Part shown: in pieces, positions 44,193 to 53,141 of the stretch | Position numbering within the stretch: the stretch's first letter is position 1 | Layout of the letters: each line of letters begins with the position of its first letter | NCBI RefSeq assembly: GCF_018255755.1 | Contig: NZ_CP073766.1 | Location: 4,462,501 to 4,526,500 of the forward strand | DNA length: 64,000 nucleotides | Direction: 5' to 3' | DNA from: Chitinophaga sp. HK235 | GTDB taxonomy: Bacteria > Bacteroidota > Bacteroidia > Chitinophagales > Chitinophagaceae | Made by a program: the position numbers and the translations under genes | Notes under the pieces: generated by a model | What the model was told of the DNA's origin: nothing | What the model saw: the letters and a program-made list of their open reading frames with translations, nothing else | The model's database searches: none

Positions 44193-44864
44193 TTGAAAAC
44201 GCTGTATACACTGTTCAGAAAGAATGCATATTTCTTTCTGCCCTTCCTACTGTGGATCATAGTGGGAGGAGTAATGCTGGCAACCTACAGTCAACGTGAG
44301 TTATTTCTTGGTATCAACGGAGAACACTCAGCGTTTGGTGATGTTGTTGTTACCGGGATCACTTATCTCGGTGATGGAATAATGTTCGGTTTAATCCTGT
44401 TGCTGATGCTGATCATGCAGAAGTTCAGGGTATTTTTTATCGGACTGGGAGTATTCCTTTTGGCGGCTGCAGTAGTGCAGGTAGCCAAACATTATTTTAA
44501 TGCACCTAGGCCTATCAGCTATTTTGGAGAGGAAGCCGCCACGCTGGTACACACCGTTAAATGGGTGACTGTACACAGCAGCTGCAGCTTTCCTTCCGGA
44601 CACTCTGCTGTAGCCTTTGCCATGTTTAGTTTTCTCTCAGTATTCCTGCGCAATAAAAAGCTGGGCTTACTGTTTATTGTACTGGCACTGACGGCTGCAT
44701 ATTCCCGCATCTACCTGGCACAACATTTCTTTGCAGATGTTTACGTAGGTAGTATTGTGGGTACCCTGAGCACCATTATTGTATTTGGTTTCTTCAGGTT
44801 CCGTGATTCCGCCACTTCTCCGGAAGTTTGTGCAGAAGCGATGGTCAACGCCAACGCCGCGTAA
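44193..44864 (+). CDS. PAP2-family membrane phosphatase
   Basis: 223 residues with TTG start at 44193. Five-six membrane helices. The PAP2 motifs are KHYFNAPRP (K-x6-RP), PSGHS and SRIYLAQHFFADV (SR-x5-H-x3-D), so it should be active. Known members remove phosphate from undecaprenyl pyrophosphate, lipid A (LpxE) or phosphatidylglycerol phosphate; this one sits between an LPS permease and a GT39 lipid A-type transferase, which favours a lipid A or undecaprenyl substrate (inference). Followed by a strong hairpin. Confidence 0.9.
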   Translation: MKTLYTLFRKNAYFFLPFLLWIIVGGVMLATYSQRELFLGINGEHSAFGDVVVTGITYLGDGIMFGLILLLMLIMQKFRVFFIGLGVFLLAAAVVQVAKHYFNAPRPISYFGEEAATLVHTVKWVTVHSSCSFPSGHSAVAFAMFSFLSVFLRNKKLGLLFIVLALTAAYSRIYLAQHFFADVYVGSIVGTLSTIIVFGFFRFRDSATSPEVCAEAMVNANAA

Positions 44865-44885
44865 ATCCCGCAAAGTTTTTCAAAG

Positions 44886-44936
44886 GAGCAAAGTTCGCAA
44901 AGATCAGCACCTTTGCGGACTTTGCTCTTTTTTTTT
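44886..44936 (+). terminator. GCAAAG-type hairpin terminator after PAP2 gene
   Basis: Stem gagcaaagttcgcaaag (44886-44902) / ctttgcggactttgctc (44911-44927), 17 bp with one G-U, 8-nt loop, then T9. Built from the same GCAAAG words as two other intergenic repeats. Confidence 0.88.
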
Positions 44937-44974
44937 GCTACCGAACCAATGCTTACTTTATATAAACTGTTATA

Positions 44975-46600
44975 ATGAAATACCTGTTGATTGCCCTTGT
45001 GGCGGGCCTGCTATTCATACCTTTTCTGGGCGCTGTTCACCTTTTTGACTGGGATGAGATAAACTTTGCCGAAGCAGCCCGGGAGATGATTGTCAGCCAT
45101 AACTACAGTCAGGTACAAATTGATTTCCGGCCATTCTGGGAGAAACCACCACTGTTTATATGGATGCAGACCGGTAGTATGTTACTCTTTGGGGTTAACG
45201 ATTTTGCTGCCCGTTTGCCGAATGCCATCATTGGCATTGCCACACTGGTCAGCTTATTTGCCATCGGCAAAAAACTGGTAGACGAAAAAATGGGTATGTG
45301 GTGGGCACTGGTGTATGCCGGCTCCTGGCTTCCTCATTTCTATTTCAAATCGGGTATTATCGACCCCACTTTCAACTTCTTCATTTTCCTCGCGATCTAT
45401 TTCGCCTATCGTATCGCCCATAGCGCTAAGTCATACCGAATGGCCATACTCAGTGGTTTTTTCCTGGGACTGGCCGTACTCACCAAAGGTCCGGTAGCCA
45501 TACTGGTATCTATGCTGACCCTGCTGGTATATTTCCTTTGGAATAAGTTCAGGATCGGTATCAAACTGGCGCATCTCGGACTGATCGCTCTGTTTGCTTC
45601 CATCACCACACTGCTGTGGTTTGGTTATGAAATACTGGCCCATGGCTGGTGGTTTGTCAACGAGTTTGTGGCTTACCAGATCCGCCTGCTCACCACTGAA
45701 GATGCGGGTCATGGCGGCCCTTTCCTCTATCACTGGATTGTGTTGATCATTGGCTGTTTCCCTGCCAGTATCTTCCTCTTTACCTATATCCGTGATAGGA
45801 AAAAATCGATTTATAACCAACCTGCCGCTACCGAACAAAAAGACTTTAAGGTGTGGATGTGGGTACTTTTCTGGGTAGTGCTGATCCTGTTTTCCATCGT
45901 AAAAACCAAGATTGTCCACTATTCTTCCCTTTGTTATTTTCCATTGTCTTTCCTGGCGGCCAACCAGGTGTACAAACTGGCGGAAGGCAGGGTACGGATG
46001 CGTGGCTGGAATATTGCCCTGCTGCTGTTTATCGGTATTGTGCTGGGCATTGCTATTGCACTGCTGCCGCTGGTAGGTGTATATAAAGACATGCTCATCC
46101 CCTACATCGGCGATAAGTTTGCGGTGGCTAACCTGCAGGCACAGGTGTCCTGGTCCGCGGCTGAAGCCAGCTACGGTCTTGCCTATGTGCTGCTGGTGAT
46201 CATCAGCGCCATCCTGCTGATCAAACGAAAAATCAGCAAAGGCCTCATATGTCTTTTTGTGAGTACCATTCTGGTGATACAGGTTACAGTCGTACATTTT
46301 GTACCTAAAATAGAACGTTACTCACAGGGCGCTGCCATAGATTTCTTTATCTCCATGCAAGGCAAAGATGTGTACGTAAAAGCATTGGGATATCACAGTT
46401 ATGCCCAGCATTATTACACCCGGGAACAACCCCATGCCAATAAAAACTATTATAATACCGACTGGTTACTCAATGGACAGATAGACAAGCCTGCGTATTT
46501 CATCTGCCGTATCACAGATAGTGAGGAGTACATACATCACCCCAATCTCGAAGTGATCGGGGAAAAGAACGGGTTTGTGTTTATGAAACGAAAATCTTAA
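44975..46600 (+). CDS. GT39-family/ArnT-like membrane glycosyltransferase
   Basis: 541 residues, about 12 hydrophobic helices. The N-terminus has FDWDEINFAEAAREMI (acidic DE catalytic motif of the first periplasmic loop) and PFWEKPPLFIWMQTGSMLLFGVNDFAARLPNA, typical of ArnT/PMT-type enzymes using polyprenyl-phosphate sugars. A C-terminal periplasmic part follows (~430-541). Most likely adds a sugar to lipid A, an outer-membrane lipid or protein. Forms an envelope-linked neighbourhood with the PAP2 and LptF/G genes but has a terminator before it. Confidence 0.9.
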   Translation: MKYLLIALVAGLLFIPFLGAVHLFDWDEINFAEAAREMIVSHNYSQVQIDFRPFWEKPPLFIWMQTGSMLLFGVNDFAARLPNAIIGIATLVSLFAIGKKLVDEKMGMWWALVYAGSWLPHFYFKSGIIDPTFNFFIFLAIYFAYRIAHSAKSYRMAILSGFFLGLAVLTKGPVAILVSMLTLLVYFLWNKFRIGIKLAHLGLIALFASITTLLWFGYEILAHGWWFVNEFVAYQIRLLTTEDAGHGGPFLYHWIVLIIGCFPASIFLFTYIRDRKKSIYNQPAATEQKDFKVWMWVLFWVVLILFSIVKTKIVHYSSLCYFPLSFLAANQVYKLAEGRVRMRGWNIALLLFIGIVLGIAIALLPLVGVYKDMLIPYIGDKFAVANLQAQVSWSAAEASYGLAYVLLVIISAILLIKRKISKGLICLFVSTILVIQVTVVHFVPKIERYSQGAAIDFFISMQGKDVYVKALGYHSYAQHYYTREQPHANKNYYNTDWLLNGQIDKPAYFICRITDSEEYIHHPNLEVIGEKNGFVFMKRKS

Positions 46601-46610
46601 CGATGATGTA

Positions 46611-46750
46611 TTTTGATAAATACTGATGCTCCTGATGGAGTGAAGATTACATTATTTTAACTTTAATAAAAGCGAAGAAGCCATTGATCAGTATCAATGG
46701 CTTCTTCGCTTTTATTTTCGCTCCATCAGGAGCATCAGTATTTATCAAAA
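46611..46750. repeat. Nested inverted repeats between convergent genes
   Basis: Outer perfect 30-bp arms 46611-46640 and 46721-46750; inner perfect 24-bp arms 46665-46688 and 46693-46716 around a 4-nt loop. Together they could fold as a long double-stem cruciform. It lies between the GT39 (plus) and SOD (minus) genes and would terminate both. Confidence 0.93.
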
Positions 46751-46760
46751 CTCATCACAG

Positions 46761-47477
46761 TTATAGTTTTTTATTCACTTCATCCCAGTTTACCACGTTC
46801 CAGAACGCGTTGATATAATCAGGGCGTCTGTTCTGGTATTTAAGGTAGTAGGCATGTTCCCAGACATCGAGTGCGAGGATGGGCGTACCTTTTTCCTTAA
46901 CAATATTGTGCATGAGTGGGTTATCCTGGTTGGGGGTGTTGATGATGGAGAGTTTTTTGTCCGGGCTAACGATGAGCCATGCCCATCCGGAGCCGAATTG
47001 GGTTTTGGCGGCGTCGTTGAATTTTTCCTGGAATTTTTCCCAGGAGCCGAAGTTGCTGTTGATGGCAGCTTTCAGTTTATCGGAGGGAGTAGTTTTTTTA
47101 GGTGACAGTAATGTCCAGAACAGGGAGTGGTTGTAGTGACCACCACCATTGTTGCGGATTGCTTTGTCTTTGTCTGTTACCTTATGGAGAATTTCTTCCA
47201 GGGTAAGGGAAGCGAAGGGTGTTCCATTCACCGCATCATTCAGATTTTTAACGTAGGCGCCATGATGTTTGTCATGGTGCAGTTCCATAGTCATTTTGTC
47301 GATGTATGGTTCCAGAGCATCGTAAGCGTAAGTCAGCGGAGGCACAACGAAGGGTGCCTTAGGGTCGTTGAGGCTGGTTTTCGCGGTAGTAACGGGAACG
47401 GCCAGACTACTGAGGGGGCCGCTGAGGGCAGCTACACCAGCAAGACTGGTCAGCTTTATGAATTCTCTTTTGTTCAT
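46761..47477 (-). CDS. sodA: Exported Mn-type superoxide dismutase
   Basis: 238 residues. Metal ligands: H67 (MELHHDKHH), H117 (GGHYNHSLFW), D204 and H208 (DVWEHAYY). Gln at 184 (TPNQDNPL) and the GGGHYNH segment suggest Mn rather than Fe preference. A ~35-residue N-terminal extension MNKREFIKLTSLAGVAALSG looks like an export signal: the KREFIK resembles a Tat motif with Lys for the first Arg. It would detoxify superoxide in the periplasm or at the cell surface. Promoter -7 TAGATTTG at 47523-47516. Confidence 0.94.
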   Translation of the reverse strand: MNKREFIKLTSLAGVAALSGPLSSLAVPVTTAKTSLNDPKAPFVVPPLTYAYDALEPYIDKMTMELHHDKHHGAYVKNLNDAVNGTPFASLTLEEILHKVTDKDKAIRNNGGGHYNHSLFWTLLSPKKTTPSDKLKAAINSNFGSWEKFQEKFNDAAKTQFGSGWAWLIVSPDKKLSIINTPNQDNPLMHNIVKEKGTPILALDVWEHAYYLKYQNRRPDYINAFWNVVNWDEVNKKL

Positions 47478-47515
47478 ATGGCAAGAATTGAAGTTTGTTT
47501 ATATAAGGATGAGTA

Positions 47516-47523
47516 CAAATCTA
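47516..47523 (-). promoter_or_regulatory. -7 element of the SOD gene
   Basis: TAGATTTG on the minus strand, 38 nt upstream of the ATG. A TTTG occurs 23 nt further upstream, slightly too distant. Confidence 0.5.
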
Positions 47524-47560
47524 CTTTTTAAGGGAATAACCAGCAGCAAAATTTACACCA

Positions 47561-47971
47561 ATGCAATGGCAGGAAATAATACACCCACAATTTGCAGATA
47601 TCTATGCCATTGAGTACCAGGATAACATCTGCTGCCAAGTTGACATTTATTCAAAAAACGGGACATTCTTTATGGGAAATTCTGGAAATAATACTATTTT
47701 ACCATTACCTTCATGTGAAGAAGTAGAGCTTTTTAATCTTTTTCAAAAAATGGAACTATTTATCCCTGGCGATGCTAACTGCGGAGAGAGATGCAATCCC
47801 CTGTCATATTGGCCAACAATATTATGCTGATTTTACCGGAATCGAAATAGCATTGTTTATGGATAAAGCGGTAGCCTTTTTGCTGACAGTGCTTATATAA
47901 AACCATTTTATTGGAAGGGCCATCTGACCCAGCTACCTTTTAACGAACTAAATTTTAAAGCATTCCCGTAC
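47561..47971 (+). pseudogene. Frameshifted gene remnant upstream of the acyltransferase operon
   Basis: From ATG 47561 a frame runs (MQWQEIIHPQFADIYAIEY... to a stop at 47828-47830). Protein-like sequence instead continues in the next frame from ~47781 (RDAIPCHIGQQYYADFTGIE, then LFMDKAVAF, stop at 47898-47900), and then, after a TTTTT run near 47877, back in the first frame: ADSAYIKPFYWKGHLTQLP, NELNFKAFPY, open into the next gene at 47972. Two compensating indels thus break a ~135-residue protein. I do not recognise the family. No start of the GNAT gene other than 47972 is likely. Could be true decay or two sequence errors. Confidence 0.55.
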
Positions 47972-48694
47972 ATGCTTAAGGTAAGAGTATTCAAGGCAAT
48001 AGAATATCCGGAAGAATGTTTGCAATATATTGCAGGGCATCGTAAAGTGCTGGAAGCTTACGGTGTAACCAAAGTTACGTCTGCAAATGTTGACTGGATG
48101 TATGAGCCTTATACTTATATCATTACCGTGAGTAATGATGATTATACCAAGATGTATGGTGGTTGCCGGATACAACTGGCCGGGGGGAGTGTTCCCCTGC
48201 CAATAGAATCTGCGATCAACAATATGGACCCCCGGATTTATGGTATTGTGAAGGACCTGGCCGCAGCCGGGGGTACGGGTGAATTTTGTGGCTTATGGAA
48301 TTCGCGGGAAGTTGCTGGCTGGGGAATTGGCAGCATTGTGCTTTTCAGGGTCGTCAACGCCGTATTGGATCAATTGCCTGTTACCACGTTCCTGGGCTTC
48401 TGTGCACAAACCACTTTCAGGAACAGTATCCGGACCGGGTACCAGATTATGACCAATATCGGCAACCAGGGCACTTTTTATTATCCCAAGGAAGACCTGA
48501 TTGCTACAGCCCTGATACTCAATGATCCGTTGGAACTGAAGAGCGCACATCCTGAGGATAAGGAAAGAATGATGAGTTTACGCAACAATCCGGTGCAAAC
48601 GATTGTAGAAAAAGGCCCCAAGGGTGAAATGCAGGTCGACTACGACCTGCGGATCATGTCGGCAGCCATGAGTGACCTGCCGTTATTCAGGTAG
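47972..48694 (+). CDS. GNAT-fold acyltransferase resembling autoinducer/N-acyl amino acid synthases
   Basis: 240 residues, cytoplasmic. The GNAT core is seen: strands around TYIITVSNDDYTKMYGGCRIQLA (~48-70), then the acyl-CoA loop REVAGWGIGSIVLFRVV (112-128) carrying the G-x-G-x-G form of the pyrophosphate-binding motif, and the C-terminal TFRNSIRTGYQIM element. The preceding GHRKVLEAYGVTKVTSANVDWM N-terminus and the LPIESAINNMDPRIY stretch are more like AHL/FeeM-type N-acyl synthases than like ordinary acetyltransferases, but exact substrate is unknown. First of five closely packed genes (gap 18 bp to the next). Possible promoter TATTG, 20 nt, TACCTTTT at ~47909-47941. Confidence 0.75.
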   Translation: MLKVRVFKAIEYPEECLQYIAGHRKVLEAYGVTKVTSANVDWMYEPYTYIITVSNDDYTKMYGGCRIQLAGGSVPLPIESAINNMDPRIYGIVKDLAAAGGTGEFCGLWNSREVAGWGIGSIVLFRVVNAVLDQLPVTTFLGFCAQTTFRNSIRTGYQIMTNIGNQGTFYYPKEDLIATALILNDPLELKSAHPEDKERMMSLRNNPVQTIVEKGPKGEMQVDYDLRIMSAAMSDLPLFR

Positions 48695-48712
48695 CCATAA
48701 ACAATATTACCA

Positions 48713-49831
48713 ATGAACAACGTATTAGTAGATGCTATTACAACGAGCAAACAACGAGCAACAGAAAGGGAAGTAAGATTTTTCAGATTACAGGACCCCA
48801 TACAGCTGGAAGCCCTCACCCAACTGCTCCGGCAAAATACCGCTATCCAGGTGTTTGATGAAATACAAGCCCAACTGGCAGAGCTGATCCGCCTGCATCA
48901 TCCCACAGAAAGATTATCTGAAACAGCCATCGCAGAACGTGTAGCCGCTCACCTCGGAGGTATAGCGCCCGCGGCCTATGGTGTATGGGTTTATTATCCC
49001 TGGTCCAGCCGTGTGGTACATATTCTGGATGAAGCAGAATTTATATACCTGCGGACCAGTCGCAACCAGCATAAGATCACCGAAGCAGAAAGGGAAACCC
49101 TGCAAACCAGGAAGATCGGCGTTATCGGCCTTTCTGTAGGCCAGTCCGTAGCACTGGCACTGGCTATTGAAAGACTGTGCGGAGAACTTCGTATAGCCGA
49201 CTTCGATCAGCTCGATCTAAGCAATATGAACCGTATCCGTACCGGCGTACACAATGTAGGCATCCTTAAAACCGTGCTGGTGGCCCGGGAAATTGCAGAA
49301 ATCGATCCTTTTCTGACTGTACACTGTTATGATAACGGCATCAACGACGACAATATCGACACTTTCCTTACCGAAGGGGGCAAACTCGACATTCTGGTAG
49401 AAGAATGTGATAGTCTGGACATCAAAATCCTTAGCCGCCAGAAAGCCAGGGAGCTGCAAATACCGGTAGTCATGGACACCAGCGACAGAGGAATGATCGA
49501 TATAGAACGGTTTGATCTGCAGCCTGATTTACCTATATTGCATGGGCGTATTCCGGAACAGCTTACAGCAGCGCAGATCCGGAATATGCAGGGCCCTGAA
49601 AGAATGCAGCTGGTCGATAATATCGTCAACATCAGCGCCATGTCAACCAAAATGCAGGAATCCCTGAAAGAAATAGGTAAAAGTATAACTACCTGGCCCC
49701 AGCTGGCCTCGGCAGTTATGCTGGGCGGTGCCGCCATCGCCCATGTGTGCCGGGAAATGGCCCTTAACAAGCCCATTGTCTCTGGCCGCTACTATGTAGA
49801 CCTTGAACAGATTTTTAACCAAGAAAAATGA
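48713..49831 (+). CDS. ThiF/E1-like adenylating enzyme
   Basis: 372 residues. Residues ~130-360 form a Rossmann domain with GLSVGQS (139-145), ADFDQLDLSNMNRI (162-175) and the following R-x-G-V segment, the E1/ThiF/MoeB nucleotide-binding pattern; the usual GxGGxG is GLSVGQS. CxxC zinc pairs and a catalytic Cys loop of canonical E1 enzymes are not visible. It resembles Bacteroidota proteins named Rv1355c-like but lacks the C-terminal nitroreductase-like half of the full-length type. It could activate the acyl or amino substrate of its GNAT neighbour by adenylation. Gap of 15 bp to the histidine kinase gene. Confidence 0.8.
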   Translation: MNNVLVDAITTSKQRATEREVRFFRLQDPIQLEALTQLLRQNTAIQVFDEIQAQLAELIRLHHPTERLSETAIAERVAAHLGGIAPAAYGVWVYYPWSSRVVHILDEAEFIYLRTSRNQHKITEAERETLQTRKIGVIGLSVGQSVALALAIERLCGELRIADFDQLDLSNMNRIRTGVHNVGILKTVLVAREIAEIDPFLTVHCYDNGINDDNIDTFLTEGGKLDILVEECDSLDIKILSRQKARELQIPVVMDTSDRGMIDIERFDLQPDLPILHGRIPEQLTAAQIRNMQGPERMQLVDNIVNISAMSTKMQESLKEIGKSITTWPQLASAVMLGGAAIAHVCREMALNKPIVSGRYYVDLEQIFNQEK

Positions 49832-49846
49832 TCCGACTATAACGCC

Positions 49847-52015
49847 ATGCGACTTCTGATAAGACCGGCATTTTACAAATTCGTATGCCTGTTACTGTTA
49901 GTAACGGTCCACTGGGTACCTGTTTGGGCAGATACCATCAATATCACCCCCAAACATCCCATCCAGCTGGCAGAATACAGCCAGCTGGAATATATGCTGG
50001 ACCCCAGCGGGAAAATGGCTTTTCCGGAAGTGGAAAATTCGACAGCCTTTCAGAAGCTGCAAAAACAGATACCCAACTTCGGCCTCACCAAAGACGCCAT
50101 CTGGCTACGGTTAACGGTCAGAAATAATACCAGCCGGCCGGAGCTGATGTTTAACGTCACCTACCCCATACTGGACCTGATCGACCTCTACTACCCCGAT
50201 CAGCATAACCGGTACCAGGTGATCCCCGGTGGAGAACTACGGCCTTTTAAAAACAGGCCGGTCAACCACCAGAACTTTGTGTATAATATTAACATCCCTC
50301 CCGGCGAGTCTCAGACATTTTATGTGCGCATCCAAAGCCGCGAAGCTATTCTGATACCCATATACATCGGCACTGCGCGGGAGACCTATAAGAAGCTGTA
50401 TAACGACGACCTGTTGCTCTCTATCTATATCGGCATCATCCTCGTTATGATATTCTACAATACCTTCATTTTCTTTTCTGTAAAAGACTGGAGTTATTTT
50501 TACTATATCCTCTACATCGCCTCTGTAGGACTGGCTCAGATATGCCTTCATGGATTCGGCTACCGCTTCTTCTGGCATGAAAACCTATACATCACCGAAC
50601 AAAGTGTACTGTGGGCAGGCGCGCTCTCGGGCATCTCGGTGCTGATATTCGTGCAGAGTTTCCTCCATGTAAGGGAAAAAGCACCCTGGGCCTACCGTAT
50701 ACTAACGCTGTTTGTAATAGTGTATTCCAGCACCATCGTGTTGTCATTGCTGGGATTTTTCTCTGTCGCCTACGCGCTGATCGATTTTCTGGCTATCACC
50801 GGCGTGAGTTTTATCCTGTTGTTTGCCATTATGCAGGCGGTCAAACATTCAAGGACCGCTAAAATATTTGTACTGGCATGGACCATATTTATTCTGGCCA
50901 TCATCTGTTTTGTGCTTAAAGATGTGGGCATCATCCCCTACAATATCTTTACCAGCCATATCATTGTGATCGGCTCCGCAATTGAAGTCATCCTACTGTC
51001 TTTCGCCCTGGCAGATAAAATCAATACCTTCAAGGCAGAAAAAGAAGCCTCACAGGCCATTGCCCTGGAGATCTCCAAAGAAAACGAACAACTGGTAAAA
51101 GAACAGAATATTATCCTGGAAGCCAAAGTCCAGGAAAGGACGGAAGAACTGCAAAACAGTAACCGCGACCTCAACATCGCGCTCACCAACCTGAAAGACA
51201 CACAGACCAGACTGGTGGAAAAAGAGAAAATGGCGTCCCTCGGTCAGCTGACCGCCGGTATTGCCCACGAGATCAACAACCCGATCAACTTCGTCACCTC
51301 CAATATCAAACCACTGAAGCTGGATATTGCAGACCTGAAAGACCTGCTGACCCGCTACGATCAGCTAGCCGGCAGTACAGACATCAGCAAGGACCTGAAA
51401 TCCATCGAACAGTTTAAGAAAGAAATAGATATCGACTATATCCACGAAGAAATATCTTCCCTCATCAAAGGCATTGAAGACGGGGCCGCCCGTACTGCCG
51501 AAATTGTGAAAGGACTCCGTACTTTCAGCCGACTCGATGAAAGCGAAGTAAAATCCATTGATATTCACGAGGGGATCGACTCCACACTGGTATTGCTCAG
51601 AAACGGTATTCCTCCCCATGTTAGCATCATTAAAAATTATGCGGAGCTGCCCAAAATAGAATGTTATGCAGGGAAAGTCAACCAGGTGTTTATGAATATT
51701 TTCTCCAATTCCCTCAATGCCATCAAAAGCAAAAAAGAGCAGCATAATGAATCTATCTCCATTACCACCGGACAGGAAAACGGCTTTATCACCATCCGTA
51801 TCAAAGACACCGGTATTGGCATGTCTGAAGCGGTACAACAGAAAATATTCGATCCGTTCTTTACTACCAAGGATGTAGGGGAAGGCACAGGACTAGGACT
51901 GTCCATCGTTTTCAGCATTATAGAGAAACACAGGGGTAAAATCATTGTAAATTCCACCCCTGGAGAAGGAGCGGAATTTATTATATATTTACCTCTTAAC
52001 ATAGTTAATCATTAA
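49847..52015 (+). CDS. 7TMR-DISM sensor histidine kinase
   Basis: 722 residues. Signal peptide to ~28. A 7TMR-DISMED2 jellyroll (~30-175) with the characteristic AIWLRLTVRNNTSRPELMF and GESQTFYVRIQSRE, then seven membrane helices (~180-395), a coiled coil (~400-460) and kinase core: H474 in GIAHEINNPINF, N-box and G-boxes ending GTGLGLSIVFSIIEKH. 7TMR-DISM receptors bind carbohydrates or other small ligands on the outer face. It lies directly between the small-molecule-type enzymes and two receiver genes. Confidence 0.93.
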   Translation: MRLLIRPAFYKFVCLLLLVTVHWVPVWADTINITPKHPIQLAEYSQLEYMLDPSGKMAFPEVENSTAFQKLQKQIPNFGLTKDAIWLRLTVRNNTSRPELMFNVTYPILDLIDLYYPDQHNRYQVIPGGELRPFKNRPVNHQNFVYNINIPPGESQTFYVRIQSREAILIPIYIGTARETYKKLYNDDLLLSIYIGIILVMIFYNTFIFFSVKDWSYFYYILYIASVGLAQICLHGFGYRFFWHENLYITEQSVLWAGALSGISVLIFVQSFLHVREKAPWAYRILTLFVIVYSSTIVLSLLGFFSVAYALIDFLAITGVSFILLFAIMQAVKHSRTAKIFVLAWTIFILAIICFVLKDVGIIPYNIFTSHIIVIGSAIEVILLSFALADKINTFKAEKEASQAIALEISKENEQLVKEQNIILEAKVQERTEELQNSNRDLNIALTNLKDTQTRLVEKEKMASLGQLTAGIAHEINNPINFVTSNIKPLKLDIADLKDLLTRYDQLAGSTDISKDLKSIEQFKKEIDIDYIHEEISSLIKGIEDGAARTAEIVKGLRTFSRLDESEVKSIDIHEGIDSTLVLLRNGIPPHVSIIKNYAELPKIECYAGKVNQVFMNIFSNSLNAIKSKKEQHNESISITTGQENGFITIRIKDTGIGMSEAVQQKIFDPFFTTKDVGEGTGLGLSIVFSIIEKHRGKIIVNSTPGEGAEFIIYLPLNIVNH

Positions 52016-52043
52016 TCATCAATCTTAACCATAACGCCCTTTG

Positions 52044-53141
52044 ATGAAAGAAAACCGCATTAGAATATTGTATATCGATGATGAGGTCCATAATCTGAAT
52101 GCATTTAAGGCCAGCTTTCGTAGAAGTTATGAGATATATACCGCCAATTCTGCGCAGGAAGGCAAACAGTTGCTGAAAGAGATCGTAGTACATATCATCA
52201 TAGCGGACCAGAAAATGCCGGTATCTACCGGGGTGGAATTCTTCAATGAAATAAAAGACACCCTTCCGGATCCCATGCGTATCCTGCTGACTGGCTATAC
52301 TGATGTGGATGATATCATCGATGCCATTAACAAGGGTCATATTTTCTCCTATATCAAAAAACCCTGGGATGAAAATGAGCTGCATAAAACCATCAACAAC
52401 GCGTATGAAATCTATCATACCCGCAGGCAGCTGAAAGAAAAAATCACGGAACTGGAGAAAACAAATGATGAACTGAACCGGTTTATCTATTCCACCTCCC
52501 ACGACCTGCGTTCCCCGCTGATGTCTGTATTGGGCATTATCAACCTCTCAAGACTCGACAATTCAGTTGTAGACCCCAATGGCTACATCAACATGGTAGA
52601 GTCCTGTGTATTGAAACTCGACGGCTTTATCCAGAAGATCATTGAATACTACCGTAATTCCAGGCTGGAAATAGAATACGAAAGAATAAATTTCACCACC
52701 CTGCTGAATGACTGTATTACCGCCTTCCAGCCACAGAACACGGCTATCCGGTTCCACACCCAGGTAGATCAGGTGGCCGAATTCAGAGGCGACACCTTCC
52801 GGATCAGCGTTATTTTAAACAATCTTATTTCCAACGCTGTTAAATACCAGAAGCCGGACGAAGCCGAACCGATGGTCAATCTCTCTGTGAAAGTAGAGCC
52901 ACACAAAGCCACCATCTGTATCCGGGACAATGGTATTGGTATCCTCAGTGAGCATCTGAACAATATCTTTAAAATGTTTTTCCGCTCCAAAAACAACAAC
53001 AAACCTGGCAGCGGAATTGGTTTATACATTGTGAAAGAAGCCTTAAGCAAAATTGGCGGTACTATTAATGTAGAGTCCAAATACGGCGAAGGCACTCAAT
53101 TTGAAATTACCATCCCCAACAGAAATGAATTCGATACCTGA
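52044..53141 (+). CDS. Receiver-histidine kinase hybrid
   Basis: 365 residues from the ATG at 52044 (TTG at 52041 rejected). Receiver ~6-122 with D55 (IIADQKMP), then a coil and a HisKA/HATPase unit: H153 in FIYSTSHDLRSPL, and GSGIGLYIVKEALSKIGG near the end. The receiver is a close paralogue of the lone receiver at 6964-7428. Likely takes phosphate from the 7TMR kinase and controls its own kinase core. Overlaps the next gene by 17 bp. Confidence 0.92.
   Translation: MKENRIRILYIDDEVHNLNAFKASFRRSYEIYTANSAQEGKQLLKEIVVHIIIADQKMPVSTGVEFFNEIKDTLPDPMRILLTGYTDVDDIIDAINKGHIFSYIKKPWDENELHKTINNAYEIYHTRRQLKEKITELEKTNDELNRFIYSTSHDLRSPLMSVLGIINLSRLDNSVVDPNGYINMVESCVLKLDGFIQKIIEYYRNSRLEIEYERINFTTLLNDCITAFQPQNTAIRFHTQVDQVAEFRGDTFRISVILNNLISNAVKYQKPDEAEPMVNLSVKVEPHKATICIRDNGIGILSEHLNNIFKMFFRSKNNNKPGSGIGLYIVKEALSKIGGTINVESKYGEGTQFEITIPNRNEFDT

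Noticed and set aside
45431..46297. A 288-codon frame opposite the GT39 gene
   Set aside because: Composition rich in His and Gln, typical of antisense to a membrane protein gene; no support.
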